This document shows positions 40,415 to 47,196 of a stretch of 64,000 bases of DNA, one piece after another. The stretch lies in assembly GCA_002434305.1 (NCBI GenBank), contig DJJU01000013.1:606321-670320 (forward strand), written 5' to 3'. Origin of the DNA: Alicycliphilus sp. UBA6560 (GTDB lineage Bacteria; Pseudomonadota; Gammaproteobacteria; Burkholderiales; Burkholderiaceae_C). Below the pieces are notes generated by a model. It saw nothing but the letters and a program-made list of their open reading frames with translations, did not search any database and was not told the origin of the DNA. Each line of letters begins with the position of its first letter. The first letter of the stretch is position 1. Position numbers and translations under genes: made by a program.

Positions 40415-40870
40415 ATGGATAAGCAAAAAATTGGAAAAAAATTGGTGACCTTGGCTGCGGGAGGCACGGCTATTTGGCTCTGCCTCCAAATCATTCTCAT
40501 CTTTGGTATTGAGAAAAAATCTATTTTTCAGATTTTTTCAGACATTCTTGGTGGCGGTGCGATTGGAGCCACGGCTGGAATACTGTTTTTCATATTTTTC
40601 GGCTCAATCGGGTGGGTTTCTGGCGCAATCTACGGTGCCATAGGTTTGTTTTCACTAGCGCTAGGTGGCGCGCTAGGCGGCCTAGGTCTTGGGTCTTTGA
40701 TTCATATTGTCAGAAATCCAGGTCACTACAATTTCAATATTCCAGTAATCGTAGTTGGCATCGTGCTTACATTCCTTATATACAAATTCGTTACAGCGAA
40801 GGTAGGTAATCTATATGACAAGCACGGACCGGAAATCGCTAAATGGTGTATGGAAAAGATGGGAAAGTAA
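40415..40870 (+). CDS. cassette 7: glycine-rich membrane protein
   Basis: The 151-residue protein has four predicted membrane segments, two of them glycine-rich (LGGGAIGATAGILFFIFFGS, ALGGALGGLGLGSLIHIV), and a hydrophilic C-terminus with a single Cys (IAKWCMEKM). Glycine-zipper segments suggest tight helix packing or oligomers. Function unknown; ATG 40415 is 9 bases after R'. GC about 42%. Confidence 0.68.
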   Translation: MDKQKIGKKLVTLAAGGTAIWLCLQIILIFGIEKKSIFQIFSDILGGGAIGATAGILFFIFFGSIGWVSGAIYGAIGLFSLALGGALGGLGLGSLIHIVRNPGHYNFNIPVIVVGIVLTFLIYKFVTAKVGNLYDKHGPEIAKWCMEKMGK

Positions 40871-40874
40871 AATT

Positions 40875-40931
40875 GTCTAACATAGCGCTCAAGCGGACGG
40901 CTACGCCGGCGCTTAGCTCACCTCGTTAGAC
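40875..40931 (+). other. attC 7
   Basis: R'' GTCTAAC, R' GTTAGAC, a different stem (AGCG, CTCAAGCGG / GCCGGCGCTTAGC). 57 bp, the shortest of the array. Confidence 0.8.
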
Positions 40932-40934
40932 CTC

Positions 40935-41522
40935 ATGAACGAATATTTTCATACAGACACAGCAGAGGATCTCGTCGCCACTCTAGAGTTGGCGTGTGAA
41001 TTCCTTGCAAAGAGCTATAACGATGAGCGCTACTGGAAGTGGTTCATTACCTCTATCCACTCAGTAGCTCAAAGTGCCGCTTCTCTTGTGCTCGAAGACG
41101 GCAATGGCTTCTTGGTGCAGAAACCCGGCGTAATGCAACGCATGCTTGAAGCGCACGCAAACGGCACCGCCCCAGTTGCACCGCACATGGATAACTTCAT
41201 GCGCCTGATCGAGAAAACTCTTGTTAAAGAGAACCTTCGAGGTAGCGTTGAACCTCTTCAAGATGGCGGCCATACCAAATCGCTTCAATCATTGGATGAT
41301 CTTCGCGATGGGTTCGCTCACTTCAACGTCAAGTCATGGTCCATAGAAATACTTCTCATTTTGGAGAGCGCCGCTAAGGCCGTAAACTTTGTAGAGCACT
41401 ACATTTGCACCACGTCGGCAATTCTGTGGCACGACGAGCAGCATCAAGGGCGAGCGGCAATTGCCATCGAATCACTCAAAACGGAACTAGAGAAACTATG
41501 CGTCGAAGCCCAAGCTTCCTAG
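40935..41522 (+). CDS. cassette 8: unknown helical protein, HEPN-like motif
   Basis: The 195-residue protein is helical and soluble. SLDDLRDGFAHFNVKSW (about residues 119-135) places Arg and His in an R-x4-H arrangement like the HEPN ribonuclease active site, and an adjacent helix matches the usual HEPN layout; this is motif-level evidence only. ATG 40935 lies four bases after R'. GC about 47%. Could be a defence or toxin-type protein, or only share a helix pattern. Confidence 0.6.
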   Translation: MNEYFHTDTAEDLVATLELACEFLAKSYNDERYWKWFITSIHSVAQSAASLVLEDGNGFLVQKPGVMQRMLEAHANGTAPVAPHMDNFMRLIEKTLVKENLRGSVEPLQDGGHTKSLQSLDDLRDGFAHFNVKSWSIEILLILESAAKAVNFVEHYICTTSAILWHDEQHQGRAAIAIESLKTELEKLCVEAQAS

Positions 41523-41531
41523 TGTCGTGCG

Positions 41532-41601
41532 GCCTAACTGGTAGTTCAACAGGACGTCTACCAGCTTCGCTTGCAGCCGCCTGTTAACGCGGGCGTTAGG
41601 C
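41532..41601 (+). other. attC 8
   Basis: R'' GCCTAAC, R' GTTAGGC; L arms GTTCAACAGG and CCTGTTAACG with a longer loop. 70 bp, unlike the 60-bp majority. Confidence 0.8.
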
Positions 41602-41638
41602 GCCTTAACAGGCAGTATCTGGCTTCGGAGAACAGCAG

Positions 41639-41851
41639 ATGAAATGGCTACTCGTCGTAATGGTGATGAACACGCCCCTCAAGACGGACCTCGTTTTCCA
41701 ATCGCTCGATTCCTGCCTGTCTGCCGAAGGCCAGATGCGGGCACAGTGGGCTGCCGTATACAACCGAGCCGTTGCAGCCAAAATGGAGTCGGACTCGCTG
41801 CAAATGATCAAGTCGCAGATCACCCATGGCACCTGCATTCCATCCAAGTAG
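41639..41851 (+). CDS. cassette 9: small protein with hydrophobic N-terminus
   Basis: The 70-residue protein starts MKWLLVVMVMNTPLKTDLVF and has Cys27 and Cys66 in the rest (SLDSCLSAEG, HGTCIPSK). The N-terminus may be a signal peptide or a single anchor, which suggests a small periplasmic protein with a disulfide. GGAG precedes ATG 41639. Function unknown. Confidence 0.65.
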   Translation: MKWLLVVMVMNTPLKTDLVFQSLDSCLSAEGQMRAQWAAVYNRAVAAKMESDSLQMIKSQITHGTCIPSK

Positions 41852-41863
41852 TTGCGGGCGGTG

Positions 41864-41923
41864 GCCTAACAATTCGTCCAAGCCGACGCCGCTTCGCGGC
41901 GCGGCTTAACTCAGGTGTTAGAT
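41864..41923 (+). other. attC 9
   Basis: R'' GCCTAAC, R' GTTAGAT; same stem as attC 2 and 4. 60 bp. Confidence 0.85.
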
Positions 41924-41958
41924 TCCGAAAAATCAGACAACAATCCTCTCAAAATATC

Positions 41959-42390
41959 ATGAAAAAATTTACACTCGCATTTTTGATGAGCTTGATGTTT
42001 TTCTATTCAAGCTCTGCACTTTCTCTTGATAAGAACGGAAATTTTGAATCCAAACAAGAGCAAGGTGTCTATCTAATTGCCACATTAAAGAACATGGCGA
42101 AAGAGATTAACGCACAAACACCAATACAACTCGATGAATACACCAAATTAACAAGCGTTATCGCACTTCAAAAAACCATAACATTCAACTACCTACTGTA
42201 TCGCACGAATTACAAAGATGTCAATCCACAAGAACTAAATAAAATTGCTCTTGAAAATTTGAGTCACTCCGCCTGCCAAAGCAAAGCCACCAAAAATCTC
42301 ATTGATGCAGGCGTTGAGTATGTATATATTTATTTCAGCAATGATGGAAAGCAAATAACCAGAGCTTCCATTAAGAATTATCGTTGCTAA
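41959..42390 (+). CDS. cassette 10: AT-rich secreted protein
   Basis: The 143-residue preprotein has a signal peptide (MKKFTLAFLMSLMFFYSSSA) and a hydrophilic mature part with Cys in HSACQSK and at the C-terminus (KNYRC). GC content is about 35%, the lowest in the window and half the chromosomal value, pointing to a source outside the Comamonadaceae. ATG 41959 lies 35 bases after R'. No known domain. Confidence 0.7.
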   Translation: MKKFTLAFLMSLMFFYSSSALSLDKNGNFESKQEQGVYLIATLKNMAKEINAQTPIQLDEYTKLTSVIALQKTITFNYLLYRTNYKDVNPQELNKIALENLSHSACQSKATKNLIDAGVEYVYIYFSNDGKQITRASIKNYRC

Positions 42391-42414
42391 ATTAATATAC
42401 CAAGTAGACTTATC

Positions 42415-42473
42415 TTCTAACATTTCATCGCAGCCGACCGCCTACGGCGTCGGCTGAATTCAGGGCGTTAGCC
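42415..42473 (+). other. attC 10
   Basis: R'' TTCTAAC, R' GTTAGCC; arms CAGCCGACCGCC and GGCGTCGGCTG around TAC. 59 bp. Confidence 0.82.
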
Positions 42474-42501
42474 TGCTTTTTATTCTTGCTCATTTCAGCC
42501 C

Positions 42502-42750
42502 ATGAATATTCAAACGCCATTTACCTTCGCAAGCGTTTATCCGCTGGGTGTTTGGCGTTCGCTCGGGCTTCGCCTGCGTGGGTTGCGCCAGTTTCAATCC
42601 TTTTTGGCCTCTAGCCCTTGTGCAGCAGGCGCAAGCGGCTATTGTTTTCGTAGTCCGTGGCCTGTGCGCTCACTTTCGTTTTTGCGCTTTGGGTCTAACC
42701 CGGCGCTCAAGCCGACCCGCATACTGCGGGCGGCTTATCTTGTTCGTTAG
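42502..42750 (+). CDS. cassette 11: repeated cassette ORF, type A (second copy)
   Basis: 82 residues beginning MNIQTPFTFASVYPLGVW; same length, same stop on the R' TAG and same 191-base spacing to attC as cassette 1, with about 80% identity in the predicted protein. The palindromic repeat is at about 42590-42650. The two copies lie 4.8 kb apart in one array. Coding status uncertain. Confidence 0.4.
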   Translation: MNIQTPFTFASVYPLGVWRSLGLRLRGLRQFQSFLASSPCAAGASGYCFRSPWPVRSLSFLRFGSNPALKPTRILRAAYLVR

Positions 42751-42752
42751 TC
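42693..42752 (+). other. attC 11
   Basis: R'' GTCTAAC, R' GTTAGTC; stem identical to attC 1. 60 bp. Confidence 0.85.
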
Positions 42753-42766
42753 CCATCAACCGATTC

Positions 42767-43042
42767 ATGCGCGCAGCCACTTATTCCAGCGTTATGTCCT
42801 GTTCAAAAGGTTTTCAAGCCTTTTTGGGCTCCAGGGCTTGTGCGGCAAGCGCTACCAGCTATCATTTTTGCAGCGCTGCGCCGCTCTCGTGGCCCAGCGC
42901 TTTTTCGTGGGCTGCGCCCTTGTCCAAGTCCGGGCGCTCCCTTTTGGCCTTCGGGTCTAACCCGGCGTTCAAGCCGACCCGCCTACGGCGGGCGGCTTAC
43001 CTTGGCCGTTGGGCATCAGAAGAACCATGGAGGAAATCGTGA
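42767..43042 (+). CDS. cassette 12: repeated cassette ORF, type B (run-on copy)
   Basis: MRAATYSSVMS start and SYHFCSAAPLSWPSAFSW centre follow the type B pattern, with 188 bases from ATG to attC. The R' site reads GTTGGGC, still within the GTTRRRY consensus but without the TAG, so the frame continues into the next cassette (91 residues). The palindromic repeat is at about 42812-42870. Confidence 0.35.
   Translation: MRAATYSSVMSCSKGFQAFLGSRACAASATSYHFCSAAPLSWPSAFSWAAPLSKSGRSLLAFGSNPAFKPTRLRRAAYLGRWASEEPWRKS
42955..43014 (+). other. attC 12
   Basis: R'' GTCTAAC, R' GTTGGGC; arms AAGCCGACCCGCC and GGCGGGCGGCTT. 60 bp. Confidence 0.82.
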
Positions 43043-43593
43043 AGCCTTGGAATCTGTTGTTTGTCGGCTTGCTCTTTCACGCACCTGCATTCACGCAAAC
43101 CATCTATAAGTGCGGAAGCACATTCAGCCAAACACCATGCGCCGCCGACGCCAAGAAGATTGAAGTCAAACCTGCCGTGGGTATCGATTGCTCTGACTAC
43201 AAGAACACGCTCTCGGATGCTTGTCGAAGCAAGACGGCCCCCAATGCTGCCACCGAGGTCTCAGAGGCACGCGCGAAAGTACAAAAGCAGATCGACGCCT
43301 TGCCTCCAACGTTGCCGCCGCCTCCGGAAGTCGTCGACGCAAACAAGAAGCGCTGCGTTGCAAGGATCCTGGCAATGCTCAAGGATCCCGAGTCGGCGAG
43401 AGTGGGAGAAGTAAGTCGCGCGTCGGGTCCTGCACCAGACTACGAAAGCATCAGAGGTTGGTTCCCAAGCATTGCGTACACCGTGAGCGTCAATGCGAAG
43501 AACAGTTATGGAGGCTACACAGGGAGTAAGACCTGGCTGTGTTCTTTTGACCTTTCTGAAAAAGAACTTCTGCGGGCTCGCTCGTTTGAATAG
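43039..43593 (+). CDS. cassette 13: secreted DUF4124-like protein
   Basis: The 184-residue preprotein has a signal peptide (NLLFVGLLFHAPAFTQ) and, right after it, IYKCGSTFSQTPCAADAKKI, which resembles the DUF4124 start (YKxxDxxGxxxFSDTP) with an added Cys pair. Further Cys at VDANKKRCVAR and WLCSFD suggest disulfides in the periplasm. I chose GTG 43039 because GGAGGA sits just upstream; ATG 43027 and TTG 43009 are in frame. GC about 53%. Confidence 0.75.
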   Translation: MKPWNLLFVGLLFHAPAFTQTIYKCGSTFSQTPCAADAKKIEVKPAVGIDCSDYKNTLSDACRSKTAPNAATEVSEARAKVQKQIDALPPTLPPPPEVVDANKKRCVARILAMLKDPESARVGEVSRASGPAPDYESIRGWFPSIAYTVSVNAKNSYGGYTGSKTWLCSFDLSEKELLRARSFE

Positions 43594-43608
43594 TCGATTG
43601 CCACTGAC

Positions 43609-43677
43609 GCCCAACCCTTCCATCGAGAGGACGTCGCCCGGCAAGCCGGGCGCCGCCTCTCATGTCAAACGTTGGGC
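43609..43677 (+). other. attC 13
   Basis: R'' GCCCAAC and R' GTTGGGC, the matching GTTRRRY variant pair; arms with GGACGTCGCCCGGC / GCCGGGCGCCGCCTC. 69 bp. Confidence 0.8.
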
Positions 43678-43683
43678 ATCACC

Positions 43684-44121
43684 ATGACGATTCAGCAAAT
43701 TCCCAATGTCCGAGTTTGGTTGCAGGGCCGGGACTACGTCGAATCTGCCGAAATCCTGCTGGACTACAACCGCGTCCAACCTGCCGCCGTTGTGGCCGGC
43801 TTGGCCATCGAGATATTCATTAAGTCATTCCTCGCTACCCGCCATGCAACGGGTCATGCCAGAACCGAGCGTGGCCATAGCGGGACCGCTATGTTCCAGA
43901 AGCTGCCCGCCACACTGCAAGATGAGTTGCTGGTTTGCTTCAGCGAAGTTGATACCGCAGTGGATTTCGTCGCTGAACTGACAAAGCATGACGGTGCCTT
44001 CGTCTTGGGACGATATTGGTACGAACCCACGGCATCTAAAGTGCTCAGCTCGGATACCGTTTATTTCGCGCGGCATCTCTGCGAAACAGTGTTCCTCTTG
44101 GGCCAGAAACGCAGTGCTTAG
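43684..44121 (+). CDS. cassette 14: HEPN-domain-like protein
   Basis: The 145-residue protein has GRDYVESAEILLDYNRVQPA (about residues 16-35) and VVAGLAIEIFIKSFLATRHA (36-55), the helix pair typical of HEPN/RnlA-adjacent small proteins, plus a HARTERGHSGTAMF loop and RYWYEPTA. No catalytic R-x4-6-H is convincing, so a nuclease is not established. ATG 43684. GC about 54%. Could belong to an antiphage or toxin-type pair, but no partner is in the cassette. Confidence 0.6.
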   Translation: MTIQQIPNVRVWLQGRDYVESAEILLDYNRVQPAAVVAGLAIEIFIKSFLATRHATGHARTERGHSGTAMFQKLPATLQDELLVCFSEVDTAVDFVAELTKHDGAFVLGRYWYEPTASKVLSSDTVYFARHLCETVFLLGQKRSA

Positions 44122-44135
44122 TTGCGAGCAGCGAT

Positions 44136-44193
44136 GCCCAACCCGTCATTCCAGCGGACCGCCTACGGCAGCCGCTGAATTCAAACGTTAGTC
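44136..44193 (+). other. attC 14
   Basis: R'' GCCCAAC, R' GTTAGTC; stem CAGCGGACCGCC / GGCAGCCGCTG around TAC. 58 bp. Confidence 0.8.
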
Positions 44194-44207
44194 CCATCAC
44201 CCGCTTC

Positions 44208-44453
44208 ATGCGCGCAGCCACTTGTTCTAACGCTCTGCCTTGTCCAAGGGGTTTTCAAGCCTTTTTGGCCTCCAGCGCTTTTGCAGCAAGCGCCACCAGC
44301 TATCATTCTTGCAGCGCTGCGCCGCTTTCGTGGCCCAGCGCTTTTTCATGGGCTGCGCCCTTGTCCAAGTCCGGGCGCTCCCTTTTGGCCTTCGGGTCTA
44401 ACCCGGCGTTCAAGCCGACCCGCCTACGGCGGGCGGCTTACCTTGGGCGTTAG
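44208..44453 (+). CDS. cassette 15: repeated cassette ORF, type B (intact copy)
   Basis: 81 residues, MRAATCSNALPCPRGFQAFL start and FKPTRLRRAAYLGR end, terminating on the TAG of R'. It is the reference copy for the four-member type B family (with 5012, 39615, 42767). No signal peptide or known fold; rich in Ser, Ala and Pro. The palindromic repeat lies at about 44252-44310. Confidence 0.4.
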   Translation: MRAATCSNALPCPRGFQAFLASSAFAASATSYHSCSAAPLSWPSAFSWAAPLSKSGRSLLAFGSNPAFKPTRLRRAAYLGR

Positions 44454-44455
44454 GC
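44396..44455 (+). other. attC 15
   Basis: R'' GTCTAAC, R' GTTAGGC; stem as attC 12. 60 bp. Confidence 0.85.
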
Positions 44456-44470
44456 TCCGAAAGTAGGCCC

Positions 44471-44905
44471 ATGCGCATCCTCAAAGCGGGGCTCATCTAT
44501 TTCTTGCTGGTGTTCGGCACTGGTTTCGCGCTGGCGTTTATCCGGATTCCTTTCCTGGTCCCGGCCTTTGGCGTGCGAGCGGCCGAGCTCATGGAAACGC
44601 CCGTGATGCGCGCGGTCATTGTCTGGGCGTCTCGGCGTCTGGCGCATCGGAACTCCGAGCTCTCACGTTCCAGCCGGCTCGGTGCCGGCCTGCTGGCGTT
44701 TGTTTTTCTGGTCACGGCTGAGCTAGCTGTCGCCTACGCGCTTGGTGCTCGTTCGCCTGCCGCGTATGTCGCGTCTCGTGATCCGGTTTCCGGCAGCGTG
44801 TACCTGGCTTCGCTGCTCTTCTTCGCATGGGCTCCGGCCGTGTGGAACACGCGGCCGGGGTCCAACAATTCGCCCAAGACGACACCGCTTCGCGGAGCGG
44901 CTTGA
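44471..44905 (+). CDS. cassette 16: membrane protein
   Basis: The 144-residue protein has three to four predicted helices (AGLIYFLLVFGTGFALAFIR, MRAVIVWASRRL, LGAGLLAFVFLVTAELAVAY and VYLASLLFFAWAPAVW). GC is about 62%, the closest of all cassettes to the chromosome, suggesting a source in this or a related genus. Its last residues are encoded inside the terminal attC. Function unknown. Confidence 0.7.
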   Translation: MRILKAGLIYFLLVFGTGFALAFIRIPFLVPAFGVRAAELMETPVMRAVIVWASRRLAHRNSELSRSSRLGAGLLAFVFLVTAELAVAYALGARSPAAYVASRDPVSGSVYLASLLFFAWAPAVWNTRPGSNNSPKTTPLRGAA

Positions 44906-44919
44906 CACCAGCATTGGGT
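44860..44919 (+). other. attC 16, degraded
   Basis: R'' GTCCAAC (44860-44866) is intact, but the expected R' GTTGGGT is ATTGGGT (44913-44919), a change in the invariant first base. The stem AAGACGACACCGC / GCGGAGCGGCTT is still partly paired. It marks the fixed end of the array. Confidence 0.7.
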
Positions 44920-45078
44920 CCTATCGGCATGGTGGCGCCTTACACCGGCTGACCCCAGCGCCCTCGACCCGCCTGGGTGGATGGGGGGCTGCCTGCAGGC
45001 CCGGCGCCAACACGCAGGCAGGATCACAATCGGCGCGTTCCACCTTCCCCCTTCCATCTTCCGCAGGAGCCCCCGTCC

Positions 45079-45690
45079 ATGTCCGTCCGTGCCCTGGCGC
45101 TGTGGTGCGCCGCCGTCTCGACCCTGCCGGCCCTGGCCCAGGCCCCGGCGTCCCAGCCTGCGGCCGGCCCCGCTCTGGCGGCCCAGGCGACGCAGCCTGC
45201 CCCGTCCCACTGCCCGGCGCTGCTGCAGCACACCTTTCCGCGCCTGCAGGACGAGAGCCCGCAGTCCCTGTGCCAATACGCCGGCAAGGTGCTGCTGGTG
45301 GTCAACACGGCCAGCTACTGCGGCTTCACCTACCAGTACGAGGGGCTGGAGGCGCTCTACAAGAAGTACAAGGACCGCGGCCTGGTGGTGCTGGGCTTTC
45401 CGTCCAACGACTTCTTCCAGGAAAAGAGCGACAACAAGGACATCGCGGACTTTTGCTACAACACTTATGGGGTGGTCTTCCCGATGTTCGCGCGCAGCGC
45501 GGTGCGTGGGTCTGACGCCAACCCCCTGTACCAGCAACTGGCGCAGGCCACGGGCAAAAAGCCGAGCTGGAACTTCAACAAGTACCTGATCGACCGCTCG
45601 GGCCGCATGGTCACGCACTACGGCAGCAAGGTCGAGCCCAACGACAAGGCCTTCGTGCAGCAGCTGGAGGCGCTGTTGGCGCAGCGCTGA
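45079..45690 (+). CDS. glutathione peroxidase-family protein, exported
   Basis: The 203-residue preprotein has a signal peptide cleaved near ALAQA and a thioredoxin-fold peroxidase domain with active Cys in VVNTASYCGFTYQYEGLE, then VLGFPSNDFFQ (Gln) and KPSWNFNKYLIDRSG (Trp, Asn). This Cys-type enzyme reduces peroxides, more likely with thioredoxin than glutathione, in the periplasm. AGGAG precedes ATG 45079. It is the first chromosomal gene after the integron and is convergent with the roadblock gene. Confidence 0.9.
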   Translation: MSVRALALWCAAVSTLPALAQAPASQPAAGPALAAQATQPAPSHCPALLQHTFPRLQDESPQSLCQYAGKVLLVVNTASYCGFTYQYEGLEALYKKYKDRGLVVLGFPSNDFFQEKSDNKDIADFCYNTYGVVFPMFARSAVRGSDANPLYQQLAQATGKKPSWNFNKYLIDRSGRMVTHYGSKVEPNDKAFVQQLEALLAQR

Positions 45691-45814
45691 GGCGCCTGAC
45701 ATGCGCCAAACGGGGGGCACACGCGTACCAACGCCCGCCGTTCCGAGGCAAGGCCCGCGTGCCGCCCGATCAGTGCGGACCGGCCTGGCAAGCGCCGCGG
45801 CCGCCGCCCAACGG

Positions 45815-46702
45815 TCACACCTTCAGCGAGCGCTCGATATCGGTCAGCTTGTAGCGCGCCAGGGCCAGGTTGCCCTTGTTGCGGTCCAGCACCAGGTATA
45901 GAAACAGGCCATCCGCATTCGGCACCATGCGGATCAGGTGGTACTGGTCGCCCAGGGTGATCAGGATGTCTTCCATGCCCCTCTTGATGCCCAGCGTCTC
46001 CATGGTCTTGAGCTTGGCGCGCACCACCTGGGTGTTGCCGGCGGCTGCCAGCTCCAGGTTCATGCCGCCGCCGGCCTGGGCCAGGCACATGCCGCTGCGG
46101 TAGTCCACCAGCGCGGCAGCGACGGCGCCGTCGATGGTCATGACGGTGTCCATGGAAGACTTCAGATTGGTGCTCATGCTCGTTGCGTCTCGGTTGTCGT
46201 TGATGAGGTAATGGCGGATCGTTGTCAGCTTGCCCAACTGCTCCATGAGCACGAACCACAGGGTCTGCGGGTCGCTGTTGGGCAGGCGGTAGGTCTGCCT
46301 ATGGGCGCGCCCCGGCGTGGAGACGAAGCGGGAGATTTCGATGTCCTCCATCACCGCGTTGGGCAGCAGCAAGAACCACACGGCGGGCGCGCACTGAACG
46401 GTGGGGTGGGCCAGCACGGAGGGCAGCGTGGAAAAGCCGCCGGGGCCGACCAGCACGGCCAAGCCATCCACCGCGGCAGGCAGTTGCAGGCCGTGGCCCC
46501 GCGCGGGCCGGTACCAGCTGATCTCAGGCCCGCCTTGCACACCGCCTAGCGGCATGTGTTCCCAGGCGCCATGCGCGGCTGCGCCGGTTACGCCCAGTTG
46601 GGCCAGCGCGTAGGTGCCGATGCTGGAGGTCAGGTCCAGGGTGGCGACGTGAGGGATGTGCTTCAAAAATCGTTTCCTTTGCCGGTTGTTCGGCTCTCCC
46701 AT
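45815..46702 (-). CDS. roadblock/LC7-domain protein with unknown N-terminal part
   Basis: Residues 176-295 form a roadblock/LC7 domain (MDTVMTIDGAVAAALVDYRS, ILITLGDQYHLIRMVPNADG, LVLDRNKGNLALARYKL), a fold used by GTPase-linked signalling proteins such as MglB. Residues 1-175 are in the same frame, protein-like and unrecognised. Internal ATG 46177 would give a stand-alone roadblock protein of 120 residues, a common form in this family, so the true start is unsettled. GC is below the flanking genes. Confidence 0.6.
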   Translation of the reverse strand: MGEPNNRQRKRFLKHIPHVATLDLTSSIGTYALAQLGVTGAAAHGAWEHMPLGGVQGGPEISWYRPARGHGLQLPAAVDGLAVLVGPGGFSTLPSVLAHPTVQCAPAVWFLLLPNAVMEDIEISRFVSTPGRAHRQTYRLPNSDPQTLWFVLMEQLGKLTTIRHYLINDNRDATSMSTNLKSSMDTVMTIDGAVAAALVDYRSGMCLAQAGGGMNLELAAAGNTQVVRAKLKTMETLGIKRGMEDILITLGDQYHLIRMVPNADGLFLYLVLDRNKGNLALARYKLTDIERSLKV

Positions 46703-47196
46703 CCGCAAGGCAGCGTTGTCGCCAATGACGTGCGTTCAGCAAGCGGCTGGCCTGGCAGCCACTAGTGCCGGCTTCGTGTGGCGTGCAGATGGGTATCAAT
46801 CTGTTTCAAAGGGCGCCGCGAAATGTAGGGGGACGCAGCGATAACCAGCCCTGATCTGAGAAAAACCCGGACAGCGTCTTGGTGTTTTCCCTGTTTACTT
46901 TTCACTATTTGGGGTTTTCTGATAGATAAATTCAACCGAGCGGTCGAAGTGATGGTTATGACTAAAGAGCGTCTGTTGGGGGAGATGCATCGGCAACCGG
47001 CGAAACAAGGGCGAGCGCGCGCAGCCGCACGGGGCTGCGCGCGCAGGGGCGCTGCTGCGAACCGCCTGGCGCATCCAACCTTCTAGAATCGCTGCAGCGC
47101 CACAGCGCTCATGGGACCGGAGCGCCACGATCTGGCGCCTTCCAGTCCTTGTCCCGAAACGACCGCGCGACACAATCGCGCGCCAGGAGACCGCGG
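46703..47196. other. 494-base gap before the bkd operon
   Basis: No gene is supported. GCGCGCGCAGCC (47015-47026) and GGCTGCGCGCGC (47033-47044) form a 12-bp hairpin about 153 bases before bkdA1, followed by a TAGAAT -10-like hexamer (47084-47089). The AT-rich stretch 46880-46970 could hold a promoter. The bkd promoter and any BkdR site are probably here. Confidence 0.5.

Larger units (their letters stand above)
36498..44919. mobile_element. chromosomal integron with 16 gene cassettes
   Basis: A complete functional platform is visible: intI on the minus strand, an attI site 105 bases upstream of its start, and 16 cassettes on the plus strand ending in attC sites (57-70 bp, most 58-60). GC content ranges from about 35% to 62% between cassettes, against about 70% outside. 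There are no IS elements, no qacE/sul1 and no known resistance genes, so this is a sedentary chromosomal integron rather than a clinical class 1 one. The last attC (44860-44919) has a mutated R', closing the array. Confidence 0.93.

Noticed and set aside
36498..44919. Clinical class 1 integron or antibiotic resistance array
   Set aside because: No qacE, sul1 or known resistance cassette is seen; integrase and cassettes are of the chromosomal type. The GNAT cassette cannot be assigned to an antibiotic.
36700..45000. CRISPR array because of regularly repeated 60-bp units
   Set aside because: The repeats are attC sites: imperfect palindromes with RYYYAAC/GTTRRRY ends, unequal gene-sized spacing and no cas genes.
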